The notes below the pieces were generated by a model. That model saw only the letters and a program-made list of their open reading frames with translations, did no database searches and was not told the DNA's origin. DNA of 64,000 bases, taken from the NCBI RefSeq assembly GCF_024459955.1, contig NZ_JANFXK010000009.1, forward strand, positions 85,413-149,412. The letters run 5' to 3'. Of the stretch, positions 34,085 through 43,256 are shown piece after piece. This DNA comes from Anaerovorax odorimutans (lineage in GTDB: Bacteria; Bacillota; Clostridia; Peptostreptococcales; Anaerovoracaceae). The position numbers and the translations under genes were made by a program. Position 1 is the first letter of the stretch. Every line of letters starts with the position of its first letter.

Positions 34085-35410
34085 TTAGTATTTTTCTCCG
34101 AAACGCGCTTCAAAAGCGGAGGCCAGTTCTTCCCTGAAATCAGGGTCCGCAATGGCAATCAGCAGCCGCGCTCTTTCTTTTACGGTCTTGCCTTTGAGGC
34201 CCGCGATACCGTATTCCGTAATTACATAGTCCACATCGTGCTGCGATGTGGTTACTAAAGTGCCCGCTTTAAGGCTTCCTACAATCTTCGAAAGCTTAGT
34301 TCCGTCCTTTTTCACCGCAGCGGCATGCATGGCAATGATCGCAATTCCTCTGCTGTCTTCCGACATGGCCGCTCCCCTGATGAAATCAACCTGCCCGCCT
34401 ACTCCGCTGAATATTTTGCCGTTCAGGCTTCCTGCGTTTACCTGTCCCCAGAGATCGACTTCAATCGCCGAATTAATGCAGACGAATTTACTGTTCTGCC
34501 GGATTACCAGCGGGTTATTTGTATAATCCGCCGGCCTTAGCTCAATCATGGGGTTGTTGTCTACGAAGTCGTATAATTTCTTTGAGCCATACAGGAAATT
34601 CACAACAACCTTACCGCGATCAATGGATTTTTCGGAGCAGTCAATTACACCTGCCCGGATCAGCTCTACGGCCCCGTCGGAAATCATTTCCGAATGGATA
34701 CCCAGATGTTTTTTATTTCTCAGTGCCGCCAGCACCGCGTTTGGGATTCCGCCCATCCCCAACTGCAAGGTGGCCCCGTCGTCGATCAGAGAAGCGCAGT
34801 GCCGGCCAATGGCCACATCCTTCTCATCGCTTTCGCCCCAGAAAACTTCCGGAAGCGGATGCGACGCTTCTACGATGCAGTCGAACGCATCGATATGTAC
34901 ATACGCCTCGCCTCCGACTCTGGGCACTTCTGCGTTGATTTGAGCGATTACAGTCGCAGCGGATTTGATCGCCTGCATCGTATAATCGCAGGAAACTCCT
35001 ACGGAGCATATGCCCTCTTCATCGGGCTGGGACACCATGACCATGAACACGTCGACAGGGAGGGTTTTGCTGCGGATCATGCCGGGTATTTCGCTGAAAA
35101 AAACCGGCACAAAGTCGCCCTGGCCCTGATGAATGGACGCCCTTGTCGACGGATCGGTAAACCATCCCACATACCGGAAGTGGTCTTTCATATCAGGCTT
35201 TGAGTATCTCCCTTCGCCCAGAGAGATCATGTGGGATATTGTCACATTACTGTATTCTTTATAGTTATCTAACATTGCCTCTACCAGCGCTTTTGGTTCT
35301 GCCGCGGCGTGCGCCAGGAGCACGGTATCTCCGCTTTTTATGCGTTTGACAGCCTCCTGTGGCGTGGTGAGCTTCGCTTTGTAAGCATCTTTCCAGTTTG
35401 TTTTTTGCAT
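34085..35410 (-). CDS. Acyl-CoA:carboxylate CoA-transferase, 4-hydroxybutyrate-transferase-like
   Basis: The 441-residue protein belongs to the acetyl-CoA hydrolase/transferase group (butyryl-CoA:acetate and 4-hydroxybutyrate CoA-transferases). The catalytic Glu is in LGIHSEMISDGAVEL, followed by a glycine-rich C-terminal half (SGVGGQVDFIRGAA). It is the first gene of the operon and should load CoA onto the 2-hydroxy acid that the dehydratase uses. Its class is unlike the class III enzymes FldA and HadA of known phenyllactate and hydroxyisocaproate routes, and unlike the 523-residue transferase at 13997-15568. Confidence 0.88.
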   Translation of the reverse strand: MQKTNWKDAYKAKLTTPQEAVKRIKSGDTVLLAHAAAEPKALVEAMLDNYKEYSNVTISHMISLGEGRYSKPDMKDHFRYVGWFTDPSTRASIHQGQGDFVPVFFSEIPGMIRSKTLPVDVFMVMVSQPDEEGICSVGVSCDYTMQAIKSAATVIAQINAEVPRVGGEAYVHIDAFDCIVEASHPLPEVFWGESDEKDVAIGRHCASLIDDGATLQLGMGGIPNAVLAALRNKKHLGIHSEMISDGAVELIRAGVIDCSEKSIDRGKVVVNFLYGSKKLYDFVDNNPMIELRPADYTNNPLVIRQNSKFVCINSAIEVDLWGQVNAGSLNGKIFSGVGGQVDFIRGAAMSEDSRGIAIIAMHAAAVKKDGTKLSKIVGSLKAGTLVTTSQHDVDYVITEYGIAGLKGKTVKERARLLIAIADPDFREELASAFEARFGEKY

Positions 35411-35446
35411 TTTGTTTTGATTCCTTTATCATTTTCTAAATAGCAA

Positions 35447-35481
35447 GAGAAACACGATGACCATGACTGCAATCGTGTCTC
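35447..35481 (-). terminator. Hairpin between the antiporter and CoA-transferase genes
   Basis: GAGAAACACGAT and ATCGTGTCTC pair with a two-base bulge. In minus orientation it follows the antiporter gene and is trailed by a weak T-rich stretch. It may partly separate the aconitase-X operon from the dehydratase operon. Confidence 0.4.
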
Positions 35482-35537
35482 TCCTTTCCAATTGCTTGTA
35501 CACCAAGTTATTTTCGCTTATTTTTACTTCTCACACT

Positions 35538-36908
35538 CTATAACACGAAACCAAATACCAGATACAAAACGACAGCTGCTAATCCAGCAATGATCGCATA
35601 TGGCAATTGTGTCAGCACATGCTCCATATTATTAATTTTTGAAACCTGCGAAGACATGATCGTAACATCGGTGTAGAAACACGCATGACTGCCAAAGGCC
35701 GCTGCGCTGGCAATGGCGCCCAATACCAGGAATATCGGCGCGCCGCTTTCCACTGCTAAAGGAACGATGATCGGTACGCATACAACCGGAACTCCCCAGC
35801 TGCTTCCTGTTACAAAGGCCAGCAGGGCGACAACGACAAAGGTAATGGCCGCAAGCGTATCAGGATTAACAAACGGTAATACCGCGTCTACTACATATGT
35901 AGGAAGATTAATACTATCCATCGACATCTTAACTACCTGTGATGCCATACAAATGGCGATCATTGGCACCATTGTCGTAAGTCCTCTTGTGAATACTTCG
36001 CAAAATTCTTTTGGTTTCATTACTTTTCTCGGTATATAAAGAATTCCGGCAACACAGATGCCTATAACAAGGGCGGTCAGTAAATCGTCTTTCCAGATAG
36101 CCACGCCTACAACGACAGCCATTGGCAGCAGAAAGTCAATGATTTTGCCATCGGGCAATGGTTCCTCTGTGGATAATTCACCCTCATTGAGTTTCGCGCT
36201 GAGTTCTGAGTAAACCATACCTGTTTCATCAACTCTCCGATAAGCTTTTTTCATAGCTCCCAGCTTGGGGACAATTCCCAGAATAACGAGGGGAACCAAT
36301 ATTACGGCTGTAAACCCATAGAACGCAAAGGGTATGCTGTGCAGATACAAATAAGCTCCGTCCCCCATTTCAGCCAGTGATTCCTGCTGTGCGAATACGT
36401 TTCCATAGTACACGGCCCATGTTGACAAAGGTACCAGGATACACACAGGCGCTCCTGTGGAATCGAGCACATAAGCGAGCATTTCCCTTGGTGTTCGCTG
36501 CCGGTCGGCTACTTCTTTTGTACAGGCTGATACGGTCAATACGTTCAGATAGTCATCAATAAAGATCAACAGCCCCAGAAACCATCCGAACATCAAAGTT
36601 TTTTTCTGAGTTTTTGCGTATTTTTGCAGGAACTTGGCAAAGCCGAAAGTTCCTTTTGAGGCGGACAAAAGCGTAATCAAGCTGCCTACTAAGGCTAAGA
36701 CAATGTACATCCAGGCATTTTCTGAGACCGCGGTCTGGCAGCTGTCTAAGAGCGCCGGAATACTTCCGAAGAAGCCTTGTGACATGATAAACGCAATCCA
36801 TGCGCCCAGCATTAAGGATTCAAAATTAAGCTTTGTATATAAAGCAACTCCGATTACAATAATTGGCGGTAAAAGTGTTAAAAGGCCATAAGAAATTTCC
36901 GTATCCAT
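35538..36908 (-). CDS. NhaC-family antiporter
   Basis: The 456-residue protein has 11 or 12 membrane helices and NhaC-like segments (FIDDYLNVLTVSACTKEVAD, GSSWGVPVVCVPIIVPLAV). The family exchanges Na+ for H+, but members in catabolic operons often swap organic anions (for example malate/lactate exchange). Here it is the last gene of the aconitase-X operon and may import the substrate or export the product. Confidence 0.85.
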   Translation of the reverse strand: MDTEISYGLLTLLPPIIVIGVALYTKLNFESLMLGAWIAFIMSQGFFGSIPALLDSCQTAVSENAWMYIVLALVGSLITLLSASKGTFGFAKFLQKYAKTQKKTLMFGWFLGLLIFIDDYLNVLTVSACTKEVADRQRTPREMLAYVLDSTGAPVCILVPLSTWAVYYGNVFAQQESLAEMGDGAYLYLHSIPFAFYGFTAVILVPLVILGIVPKLGAMKKAYRRVDETGMVYSELSAKLNEGELSTEEPLPDGKIIDFLLPMAVVVGVAIWKDDLLTALVIGICVAGILYIPRKVMKPKEFCEVFTRGLTTMVPMIAICMASQVVKMSMDSINLPTYVVDAVLPFVNPDTLAAITFVVVALLAFVTGSSWGVPVVCVPIIVPLAVESGAPIFLVLGAIASAAAFGSHACFYTDVTIMSSQVSKINNMEHVLTQLPYAIIAGLAAVVLYLVFGFVL

Positions 36909-36939
36909 GTTTTTCTCCTTCCTGACGCATCATCAGTTT

Positions 36940-37728
36940 TTAAATAAAACCACCATAATGTCTTTGTGACACGACATTGTACAAATATTTGATAAGTGTT
37001 ACCGTATCAAATACCGGCCTGCTGGTCGCAGCTTGGATGGATGCCGCATATGGCGGCATATCTGTACATTCCAGCAGGATCGCTCCTATTTCAGGATGCT
37101 CTTCCACCATTTTTTCAGCTAATCCGACTAATTCTTTTCTGATTAAGCGTGTGTCCAGATTGCCGGGTTCTATAGCTACTTTGGAGAATTCCGGCTGGTC
37201 CTGCGCTCCATAGATGATGCATTTTTCATAGTCTTCTTTTGAAACACCGCATTCCTGAAATAATTCAAAGGTAAGATTTGGTCCGTCGGCGCAGATAATG
37301 CCAATTTTTTGTTCGGGTTTCAATCCGATACTGATCAGCGGCACTTGAATGATCCCAGACATATACACTGGCACCTCCACGGAAGCAGCTACCTTTTTTT
37401 GATAATGTCCAAAGTATCCGCAGTCACCGACAATCACACGGCAGCCATCTCTTTCCAGTTTTTTCGCAGCATCGATGATTCCATCTACGATATCTCCGCT
37501 TCCTTCTTTCACGACTGACTGGATACTCGATTGTTTTGCCTCTTCATATTTCACCGGAAAATTAAACGTACTGGCGTTGGTTACGTGACCGGGCTGACAT
37601 GGGAACCAGGCCGGAAGGACGATTATGCCAACCGTAAATCCTGCTCTGAACCCATCCTTGTTGATAAAATAATGCATGTCCTCACCCGGTTCAATGTACC
37701 CATAATACTTTGTGTTATTTTCATCCAT
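36940..37728 (-). CDS. Aspartate/glutamate-racemase-family protein
   Basis: The 262-residue protein has both catalytic-type Cys of this fold, in VGDCGYFGHYQ and LLECTDMPPYAA, so it may act as a cofactor-free racemase or isomerase. The substrate is unknown. Relatives include hydantoin racemase and maleate isomerase. GGAGGAG ahead of 37728 fixes the start. It is located between an opine-dehydrogenase-type gene and the NhaC gene, so it probably adjusts the stereochemistry of a pathway intermediate. Confidence 0.8.
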   Translation of the reverse strand: MDENNTKYYGYIEPGEDMHYFINKDGFRAGFTVGIIVLPAWFPCQPGHVTNASTFNFPVKYEEAKQSSIQSVVKEGSGDIVDGIIDAAKKLERDGCRVIVGDCGYFGHYQKKVAASVEVPVYMSGIIQVPLISIGLKPEQKIGIICADGPNLTFELFQECGVSKEDYEKCIIYGAQDQPEFSKVAIEPGNLDTRLIRKELVGLAEKMVEEHPEIGAILLECTDMPPYAASIQAATSRPVFDTVTLIKYLYNVVSQRHYGGFI

Positions 37729-37806
37729 TTTCTTTCTCCTCCTGAAAATCAATTTTATAAACGAAGATAACTGGTTGTAAAAATAAGCAAAAAAACTTTT
37801 TCTGCG

Positions 37807-38871
37807 CTAATTGGTGATGTAATCGATTAATTCTCCAAGCCCCATACCGTCAATTCCCATCGCCTGGGCATTCCTTCCTTTCATAAAAATATCCTTCTCA
37901 ATGATCGGTTCTGCTAAAGTGATGATGGCCTTTATGATGGGAGTTTCAACTTTCGCTATCTGTGCAATCGTAAGCCAGCACATCATCGTGTATGGAATAT
38001 CTTCCGTTAAGTACCGGTCATCCAAACTTTCGGGGCCTTTTATATATTCCATTGACATGCATCCGTTTATTTCTTCAAATATGCTTCTGGGTTCTCTCGT
38101 TGCTGCCATTTCTTCCGGAACGGTGAACAAGGCGCCTCCGACCTTATCCGCAATCTGTATGCGTTCTTCATCCAGCTTTTCCATTACTCTGGCAACACAT
38201 GGCGTAATTCCTTCTTCATACAGATAAAAATTCCCTTTTGCTCTTTCGATTCTGCCTGCGTTTAGCACACAGCCCGGTGCGTGATAACACGGGTTCGTAC
38301 TGTGGGTTACGCATTGCATTACATTTTTCGCTCTATCAAATTGATAAAATTGCGACACTCGGTCCAGCACCTCGCCTGTATCGGACGCTGGAAAAGCTGC
38401 GCATAAGACTTTTGATTTAGACATGATGTTTACATGTCCCTGTTTTGCCCTGCAGCTGTAAGGAAGTTCGCTGGTCTCAGCAATAAAAATACGTTTCTCT
38501 ATTTTTTTGTTTTCCAGCGTTTTATTGAAAACAAGGGTTCCCAGCAATCCCGGTATCAGAAGAAAAATCTGTTCATCTTCTAAATAATCCGCGATAAAAT
38601 CAAAGTATGCGTTTTGAGCAAATGCCGGAAGCGGACAGAAAATACATTCACTGTTTTCAATAGCTTCCTTAGGGTTTGTCGTCACCGACGCAATCGGTAT
38701 CTTTTCATTAATAATGCCTTCCGCTGCGATATACCCATGCTCCTTTACCTCTCTCAGCTCCATTTCCCATTCAGGTAAAACAAGCATATGCACTTCATTG
38801 CCCATAGAACCCAAATCAGCTGCCATAGCATGGCTCCCGCTTCCTGATCCCAATACAGTTACTTTTTTCAT
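37807..38871 (-). CDS. Octopine/nopaline-dehydrogenase-family oxidoreductase
   Basis: The 354-residue protein has an N-terminal Rossmann motif (VTVLGSGSGSHAMAADLG) and a C-terminal helical opine-dehydrogenase domain with a His-rich segment (THSTNPCYHAPG). Family members reversibly split or form N-(carboxyalkyl) amino acids from an amino acid and a 2-keto acid. GGAGGTG before 38871 sets the start. Its neighbours are a D-2-hydroxyacid dehydrogenase and a racemase. An opine-cleaving role fits but is inference; some family members are 2-dehydropantoate-reductase-like. Confidence 0.82.
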   Translation of the reverse strand: MKKVTVLGSGSGSHAMAADLGSMGNEVHMLVLPEWEMELREVKEHGYIAAEGIINEKIPIASVTTNPKEAIENSECIFCPLPAFAQNAYFDFIADYLEDEQIFLLIPGLLGTLVFNKTLENKKIEKRIFIAETSELPYSCRAKQGHVNIMSKSKVLCAAFPASDTGEVLDRVSQFYQFDRAKNVMQCVTHSTNPCYHAPGCVLNAGRIERAKGNFYLYEEGITPCVARVMEKLDEERIQIADKVGGALFTVPEEMAATREPRSIFEEINGCMSMEYIKGPESLDDRYLTEDIPYTMMCWLTIAQIAKVETPIIKAIITLAEPIIEKDIFMKGRNAQAMGIDGMGLGELIDYITN

Positions 38872-38899
38872 TATTTTCACCTCCGCTTTCCAAAGATTT

Positions 38900-39898
38900 C
38901 TAAGCTAGCCTGTTCAACACCTCACCCTGTAAAAAGGCCGCCAAATTATCATAGGTCCAGTTTATAAGTCTTTCCCTTGCTTCCCTTGTCGCCCATGCCA
39001 TGTGCGGTGTGATAAAACAGTTTGGCTCCGTTAGTAACACATTGTCCTTCTGCGCCGGTTCTACCGACAATACATCAAGGGCCGCGGCTTTAATTTTTCC
39101 GCTTCGAAGATTTTCCGCCAAATCCTTTTCATTGATCAGCTTTCCCCTTGCCACATTTACAAGCATCACGCCGTTTTTCATCTTGCTGATATTGGTTTTG
39201 TCGATAAACCCTTCGTTTTCGTCTGTCAATGGACAATGCAGAGACAGAATATCTGCGGTTCTCATGGTGTAATCCTGAGAAGCGAACTGGACATTCTTAT
39301 TTTCTCTGCGAAAGATCTCATCAGGATGATTGGTCGCTATTACCACTTTCATGCCCATGGCCGAGGCGATTCTTGCCACGCTTCTGCCAATCCTTCCAAA
39401 TCCAATGATGCCCAGCACTTTCTTTTCCAGTTCTATTTGAGGCGTCATGGTAAAGCAAAATTCTTTGCTCGTTACCCACATTCCTTTTTTTACGGCTTGT
39501 GCGTGCTGCTCCGCATGTGTTGCCAGCATCAATATCATGGAGATCGTAAACTGTGCTACCGATGCCGTGGAATACGCCGGCACATTGGTTACAGTAATGG
39601 ACTTTTCTTTGGCGTATTCTAAATCCACCATGTTATAGCCTGTAGCAAGCACCCCAATATATTTCAGCTTTTCGCATGCGTCTATAACTGCTTTGGTGAT
39701 CCTGCACTTTGACGTTAAAATCACATCCGCGTCTTTGCATCGCTTGATGATCTCTCCCTGAGGCGTATTATGATAAACCGTTAGTTCTCCAAATTCCTTT
39801 AAACGCTCCCAGCTCAAACCATCTTTTGTAATGATATTCTCATCAAGAATTACAATTTTGAGGTTTTCAAACGCCTTATTTTTGTCTTCTTTCCACAT
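38900..39898 (-). CDS. D-2-hydroxyacid dehydrogenase (NAD-dependent)
   Basis: The 332-residue protein has the NAD motif GIIGFGRIGRSVARIA. The catalytic triad regions are Arg in VNVARGKLINE, Glu in the LDVLSVEPAQ region, and His in FITPHMAWAT. It reduces a 2-keto acid to the (R)-2-hydroxy acid or the reverse. The (R)-product is what 2-hydroxyacyl-CoA dehydratases require, linking this operon to the next one. It starts three bases after the stop of the upstream gene with AGGAA ahead. Confidence 0.9.
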   Translation of the reverse strand: MWKEDKNKAFENLKIVILDENIITKDGLSWERLKEFGELTVYHNTPQGEIIKRCKDADVILTSKCRITKAVIDACEKLKYIGVLATGYNMVDLEYAKEKSITVTNVPAYSTASVAQFTISMILMLATHAEQHAQAVKKGMWVTSKEFCFTMTPQIELEKKVLGIIGFGRIGRSVARIASAMGMKVVIATNHPDEIFRRENKNVQFASQDYTMRTADILSLHCPLTDENEGFIDKTNISKMKNGVMLVNVARGKLINEKDLAENLRSGKIKAAALDVLSVEPAQKDNVLLTEPNCFITPHMAWATREARERLINWTYDNLAAFLQGEVLNRLA

Positions 39899-39901
39899 TT
39901 C

Positions 39902-40336
39902 CTAAGCTCTGACGCTCCTTTCCAAAATCTCCACCGTCCCCTTTTCCCCGTTGACTTTTACATAATCCCCTGTTCTTATTAATTCACACGGATCCTGATC
40001 TTCCGGGAAATCGCTTACACAGGGAACACCTGCCATTACAACAGCAGTTCCACACTTTGAATCCATTTTTGTCAGCACATAAGCTGCCGGTCCATGCCCG
40101 TTTAAATGGCATCCGTAAAAGAAGTCCGACCATCCTATGGATCCCCGGCTGCCGGGAATAACGAGAATTGTATTTTCGATGGATATCCCTTGATACGGGT
40201 GGCCTTTTTCTGTGATGATCCCCGTCTCTACATCGATTCCGTTCCAACCCATGATACTGTTCTTGCAAACCAGCGCATATCCCTCAGCGAGCTTGCCTCC
40301 CGATGGGCGTCCGCATAAAATATCACTCTTAGCCAT
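39902..40336 (-). CDS. Aconitase X small (swivel) subunit, DUF126
   Basis: The 144-residue protein matches the swivelling domain of aconitase X, with the conserved RPSGGKLAEGYALV start, PGSRGSIGWSDFFY and the loop GHGPAAYVL. It begins directly after the large-subunit stop codon (TAAATG), the arrangement usual for two-gene bacterial aconitase X. On its own it has no activity; it closes the active site of the large subunit. Confidence 0.9.
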   Translation of the reverse strand: MAKSDILCGRPSGGKLAEGYALVCKNSIMGWNGIDVETGIITEKGHPYQGISIENTILVIPGSRGSIGWSDFFYGCHLNGHGPAAYVLTKMDSKCGTAVVMAGVPCVSDFPEDQDPCELIRTGDYVKVNGEKGTVEILERSVRA

Positions 40337-41605
40337 TTACTTACCTCCCCAGTAACCTGTAACCGCTGCGTCCATTAACTCTTTATCTGATCCGTAATAT
40401 ACCGGCACACTTTGTTCCGTTTTCTGATAGTGGGTCAGTTTTGCGGATGACAAAGCAATTGCTTTCGCGCCATTTGCCGCGCATGAATGTACGTTCAGAC
40501 ACCCGCAGGTGGAAATATAGATGCCCGCGTCCCGCAGTATTTGCGCGTATCCGTTGACTTCTGCGGTCTTCAGCATTGGAAACGCAGTGTTAATAATAAA
40601 CTTGACTCCATCCTTGACCTTTTTCCCCTTCATATAGCTTGAAAACTCCTGCAATTCCTCAATCCCGCAGTGCGGACAGCCGATTTCAATGTAGTCAACT
40701 TCTCCTGGCTCTTGATGGCATAATTTATTTTTTGCGTTATCGATCATCTCTTGGGTAATTACGATTTCTCCCTTTGGCGCATGTCCTTTTAAGGCATCTT
40801 CTAAAGTCCTGGCTTCCGGTGACAGACCAACGAAAAAGCATAGCTCCGCATTACTTGTTGTAGCCAATGGCGTAAAAAACTTTTTCAAAAGTGTAAGATC
40901 GGGCTTTTTAAATCCATCCGCTATGATAGGCACATCTCCGCTGGATAACTGAGTTCCCAGTACGTATCCCAACAGATCCCAGTCCTGCCTTGATTCAGTT
41001 TTACATTGAATGTGAACAATATGAGTTCCATATCTGTTTTCATCCAGATGATATCCCCACTTAGGAGTACGCCCCGTCAGTGTGGCCAGAAACGTTGTCG
41101 CTTGTCCTCCGCAATTTCCACGGGCTCCAAAAATTGAATTACACATCAATATATTGCTGGACTCAGTCGTAACAAACACTTCTCCCATGAGGGGTATCCA
41201 GCCGGTAAGATACGGTGTACAGCAGCTTACTCGAATAACGCCCAGTTCTTGCGCACGGTCCAGGTACCCTTTGACGTAATCGTAGAACTCTTTGGTATGG
41301 TTCAAAGCTTCCCAGGATTCTCCATCAATGCCGCATGCGTCATCCTGGCAAAAGCAGTGATCCGCCACCAGGGAATCCAATTTCATTTCCTTTCCCAAGT
41401 ACGCAAGAGAATATCGCGAATCAAGATCATTGCCACACTTCAAGAAATCAGACATATCGTCATAGCAGCTTGTACTCTTATCCACATCTATCAGTTCTTC
41501 CGCGCCAAGAACCTTTGCGTATTCAATGGTTTTTTCCATTGCCAGTTTTTTGACTTCGCCAAATTCTCCGTTTAGCATCTTCCTGTCTTTCTCCGAAAGT
41601 TTCAT
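40337..41605 (-). CDS. Aconitase X large (catalytic) subunit, DUF521
   Basis: The 422-residue protein carries the Fe-S-type Cys positions of the family (VSCCTPYLTGW, IFGARGNCGG, GIYISTCGCLNVHSC). Characterised aconitase X enzymes dehydrate cis-3-hydroxy-L-proline or, in archaea, mevalonate 5-phosphate. Neither ornithine-cyclodeaminase-like reductase nor mevalonate genes are here, so the substrate may differ. GAGGTG before 41605 sets the start. It is the first gene of the operon with a readable promoter at 41709-41737. Confidence 0.9.
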   Translation of the reverse strand: MKLSEKDRKMLNGEFGEVKKLAMEKTIEYAKVLGAEELIDVDKSTSCYDDMSDFLKCGNDLDSRYSLAYLGKEMKLDSLVADHCFCQDDACGIDGESWEALNHTKEFYDYVKGYLDRAQELGVIRVSCCTPYLTGWIPLMGEVFVTTESSNILMCNSIFGARGNCGGQATTFLATLTGRTPKWGYHLDENRYGTHIVHIQCKTESRQDWDLLGYVLGTQLSSGDVPIIADGFKKPDLTLLKKFFTPLATTSNAELCFFVGLSPEARTLEDALKGHAPKGEIVITQEMIDNAKNKLCHQEPGEVDYIEIGCPHCGIEELQEFSSYMKGKKVKDGVKFIINTAFPMLKTAEVNGYAQILRDAGIYISTCGCLNVHSCAANGAKAIALSSAKLTHYQKTEQSVPVYYGSDKELMDAAVTGYWGGK

Positions 41606-41672
41606 AAGCACCTCGCTTTCCTCCACCTCATGATTATTAGGTCATTATTACCGACTCGCATCCATTTGTTTT

Positions 41673-41738
41673 TATTGTCGACTTACTATCTATATTGTCG
41701 ACACCATAAGCTTAGCACTTTGTCTTACTATTGTCAAT
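41673..41738 (-). promoter_or_regulatory. Aconitase-X operon promoter with TATTGTCGAC direct repeats
   Basis: Minus-strand -35 TTGACA (41732-41737), 17-base spacer, -10 TAAGCT (41709-41714). TATTGTCGAC occurs at 41673-41682 and again exactly 20 bases on at 41693-41702; TATTGTCAAT at 41729-41738 overlaps the -35. The sites fit a dimeric repressor of the GntR/FadR type, but no such gene is in the window. Confidence 0.6.
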
Positions 41739-41879
41739 ATAAATAATTCAGACTTATCGAATTTTTTTATATTTTTTGATAATATTAACTAGATTACTTG
41801 TAATTGGGATTACAATAGAGGCGGTCGGTGGCCGTGAAGCTGATAACACTCAAATGCTTAATGCTATTTCCTGCTACAA

Positions 41880-41922
41880 TAAAAGAGACAGAAGCAACCG
41901 GATGGTCACCTCTGTCTCTTTC
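41880..41922 (-). terminator. Terminator after the agmatine deiminase gene
   Basis: AAAGAGACAGA and TCTGTCTCTTT form a perfect 11-base stem. The minus strand continues TTTTATT. It lies in the 382-base gap before the aconitase-X operon. Confidence 0.75.
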
Positions 41923-41987
41923 AAATCATTTATTACTTTATTTTTGTCGTTCTCTTTTCAGCTTTTCGCCGCACTTTCAACCCAAAA

Positions 41988-43223
41988 TCACCACGGAATA
42001 TTCTTCGTCATGCAATGAATGCCGCCGCCTAAAATATTTAAAGCCGTTGCATGAATCATTATCACGTTCCGGTCCGGAAACGCCGTTTCTAAAACCTGCC
42101 TGGCACGAATATCTTTTTCTTTTATCGCCTGGGGAAGCCCTTCTTCCCAATATTTTTGTCCCAGCACAACACCATTCGCGATCAAAAAATTGCAGTAGCT
42201 TAAAGCCGGCTGCATCCTTATTTCGCCCTCCGGAAACGGAGATTCATCGTTCATATCATGGCCTTTCGGAATATCCTCCATGAACATTTGCCAGCTTTCA
42301 TAGATATGATCTCCCGGCCTGGCCGTAAAATAGATCGGTTCCGGAACGGGCATTCGGATAATACGAAACGGCTTCCCTTTACAGTCCATTTCCTGCGATA
42401 AAATTTCATAGGCCTGGTCTAAGCGCTCTTTCGTAATTCTCGCCGATGGCAGCTTTTGCGCTTCTTCTTCAGTAACCTCGGCCAATAAAATCGTGTTCTC
42501 CCCAACAAAGCGGCACATTTCATCAATATGCCCATTTGCGGATAAAGACCGGTAGACCGCCTCCCCGTCCACAATGTCCAGCGGCCCGTCAAAGATGTCT
42601 TCATCCTCATAGGCTGCTTTTGGAAGCCATATTACCTTCTTTAGGTTCAGCAGGCGTTTGTATTCTGCTTCTATTTGCTCTCTGGTGTGGGAAGGATTCC
42701 GTTTGCGCACTTCCGTATCTTCAATGGCCATACAAACACCGGCGCCATTAAATTCCTTATCTCCTCCTTCCGTAACCAGGGACGATTCAATCCTGTCAGT
42801 GCAGCCCAGCGCAGCAGCCATCTGCGCTGAAAACCTCTTGGCCATGACAGCAATGGGGTCCTCGCTATCATACATTCCATAGCCGTCAAAATTAAAATGA
42901 ACAAGCCGCTTATTTCCGCAATCGTCAACTAAAATATCCGGCCCGTAGTCCCTGGCCCAGTGAAGCTCATCTTCAAACTGCGTAAAATGGATTTTTTCAA
43001 TATCGATCCCGCCTCTTTGCAGCACTTTTTTACAACGGGAGATAGAACCTTCGATGCCGCAGTTCACATAAACGTCCACCTCTGTTACAATATTTTTTAT
43101 GATCTGTACAAGCACCTTCCAGACATCATATCCGGCGGCTGAACACGGGACATCCGCCCAGCAGATTATCACCGCTTCTTGTTTTTCAAATTCCCCTGCG
43201 TATCTGAAATTATCGTTTTCCAT
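41988..43223 (-). CDS. aguA: Agmatine deiminase family (peptidyl-arginine-deiminase fold)
   Basis: The 411-residue protein has the guanidino-modifying enzyme motifs: WARDYGPD, TEGGDKEFNG, NGHIDEM and the catalytic Cys in GGGIHCMTKNIPW at the C-terminus. It would convert agmatine to N-carbamoylputrescine and ammonia. It is somewhat longer than the usual 360-370 residues. The AraC gene lies 33 bases upstream on the same strand, and an Arg/Orn/Lys-type decarboxylase is divergent, supporting agmatine as substrate. No N-carbamoylputrescine hydrolase or putrescine carbamoyltransferase is in view. Confidence 0.85.
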   Translation of the reverse strand: MENDNFRYAGEFEKQEAVIICWADVPCSAAGYDVWKVLVQIIKNIVTEVDVYVNCGIEGSISRCKKVLQRGGIDIEKIHFTQFEDELHWARDYGPDILVDDCGNKRLVHFNFDGYGMYDSEDPIAVMAKRFSAQMAAALGCTDRIESSLVTEGGDKEFNGAGVCMAIEDTEVRKRNPSHTREQIEAEYKRLLNLKKVIWLPKAAYEDEDIFDGPLDIVDGEAVYRSLSANGHIDEMCRFVGENTILLAEVTEEEAQKLPSARITKERLDQAYEILSQEMDCKGKPFRIIRMPVPEPIYFTARPGDHIYESWQMFMEDIPKGHDMNDESPFPEGEIRMQPALSYCNFLIANGVVLGQKYWEEGLPQAIKEKDIRARQVLETAFPDRNVIMIHATALNILGGGIHCMTKNIPW

Positions 43224-43256
43224 AATATCTTACTCTCCTAATTTCCAAACTCATGA

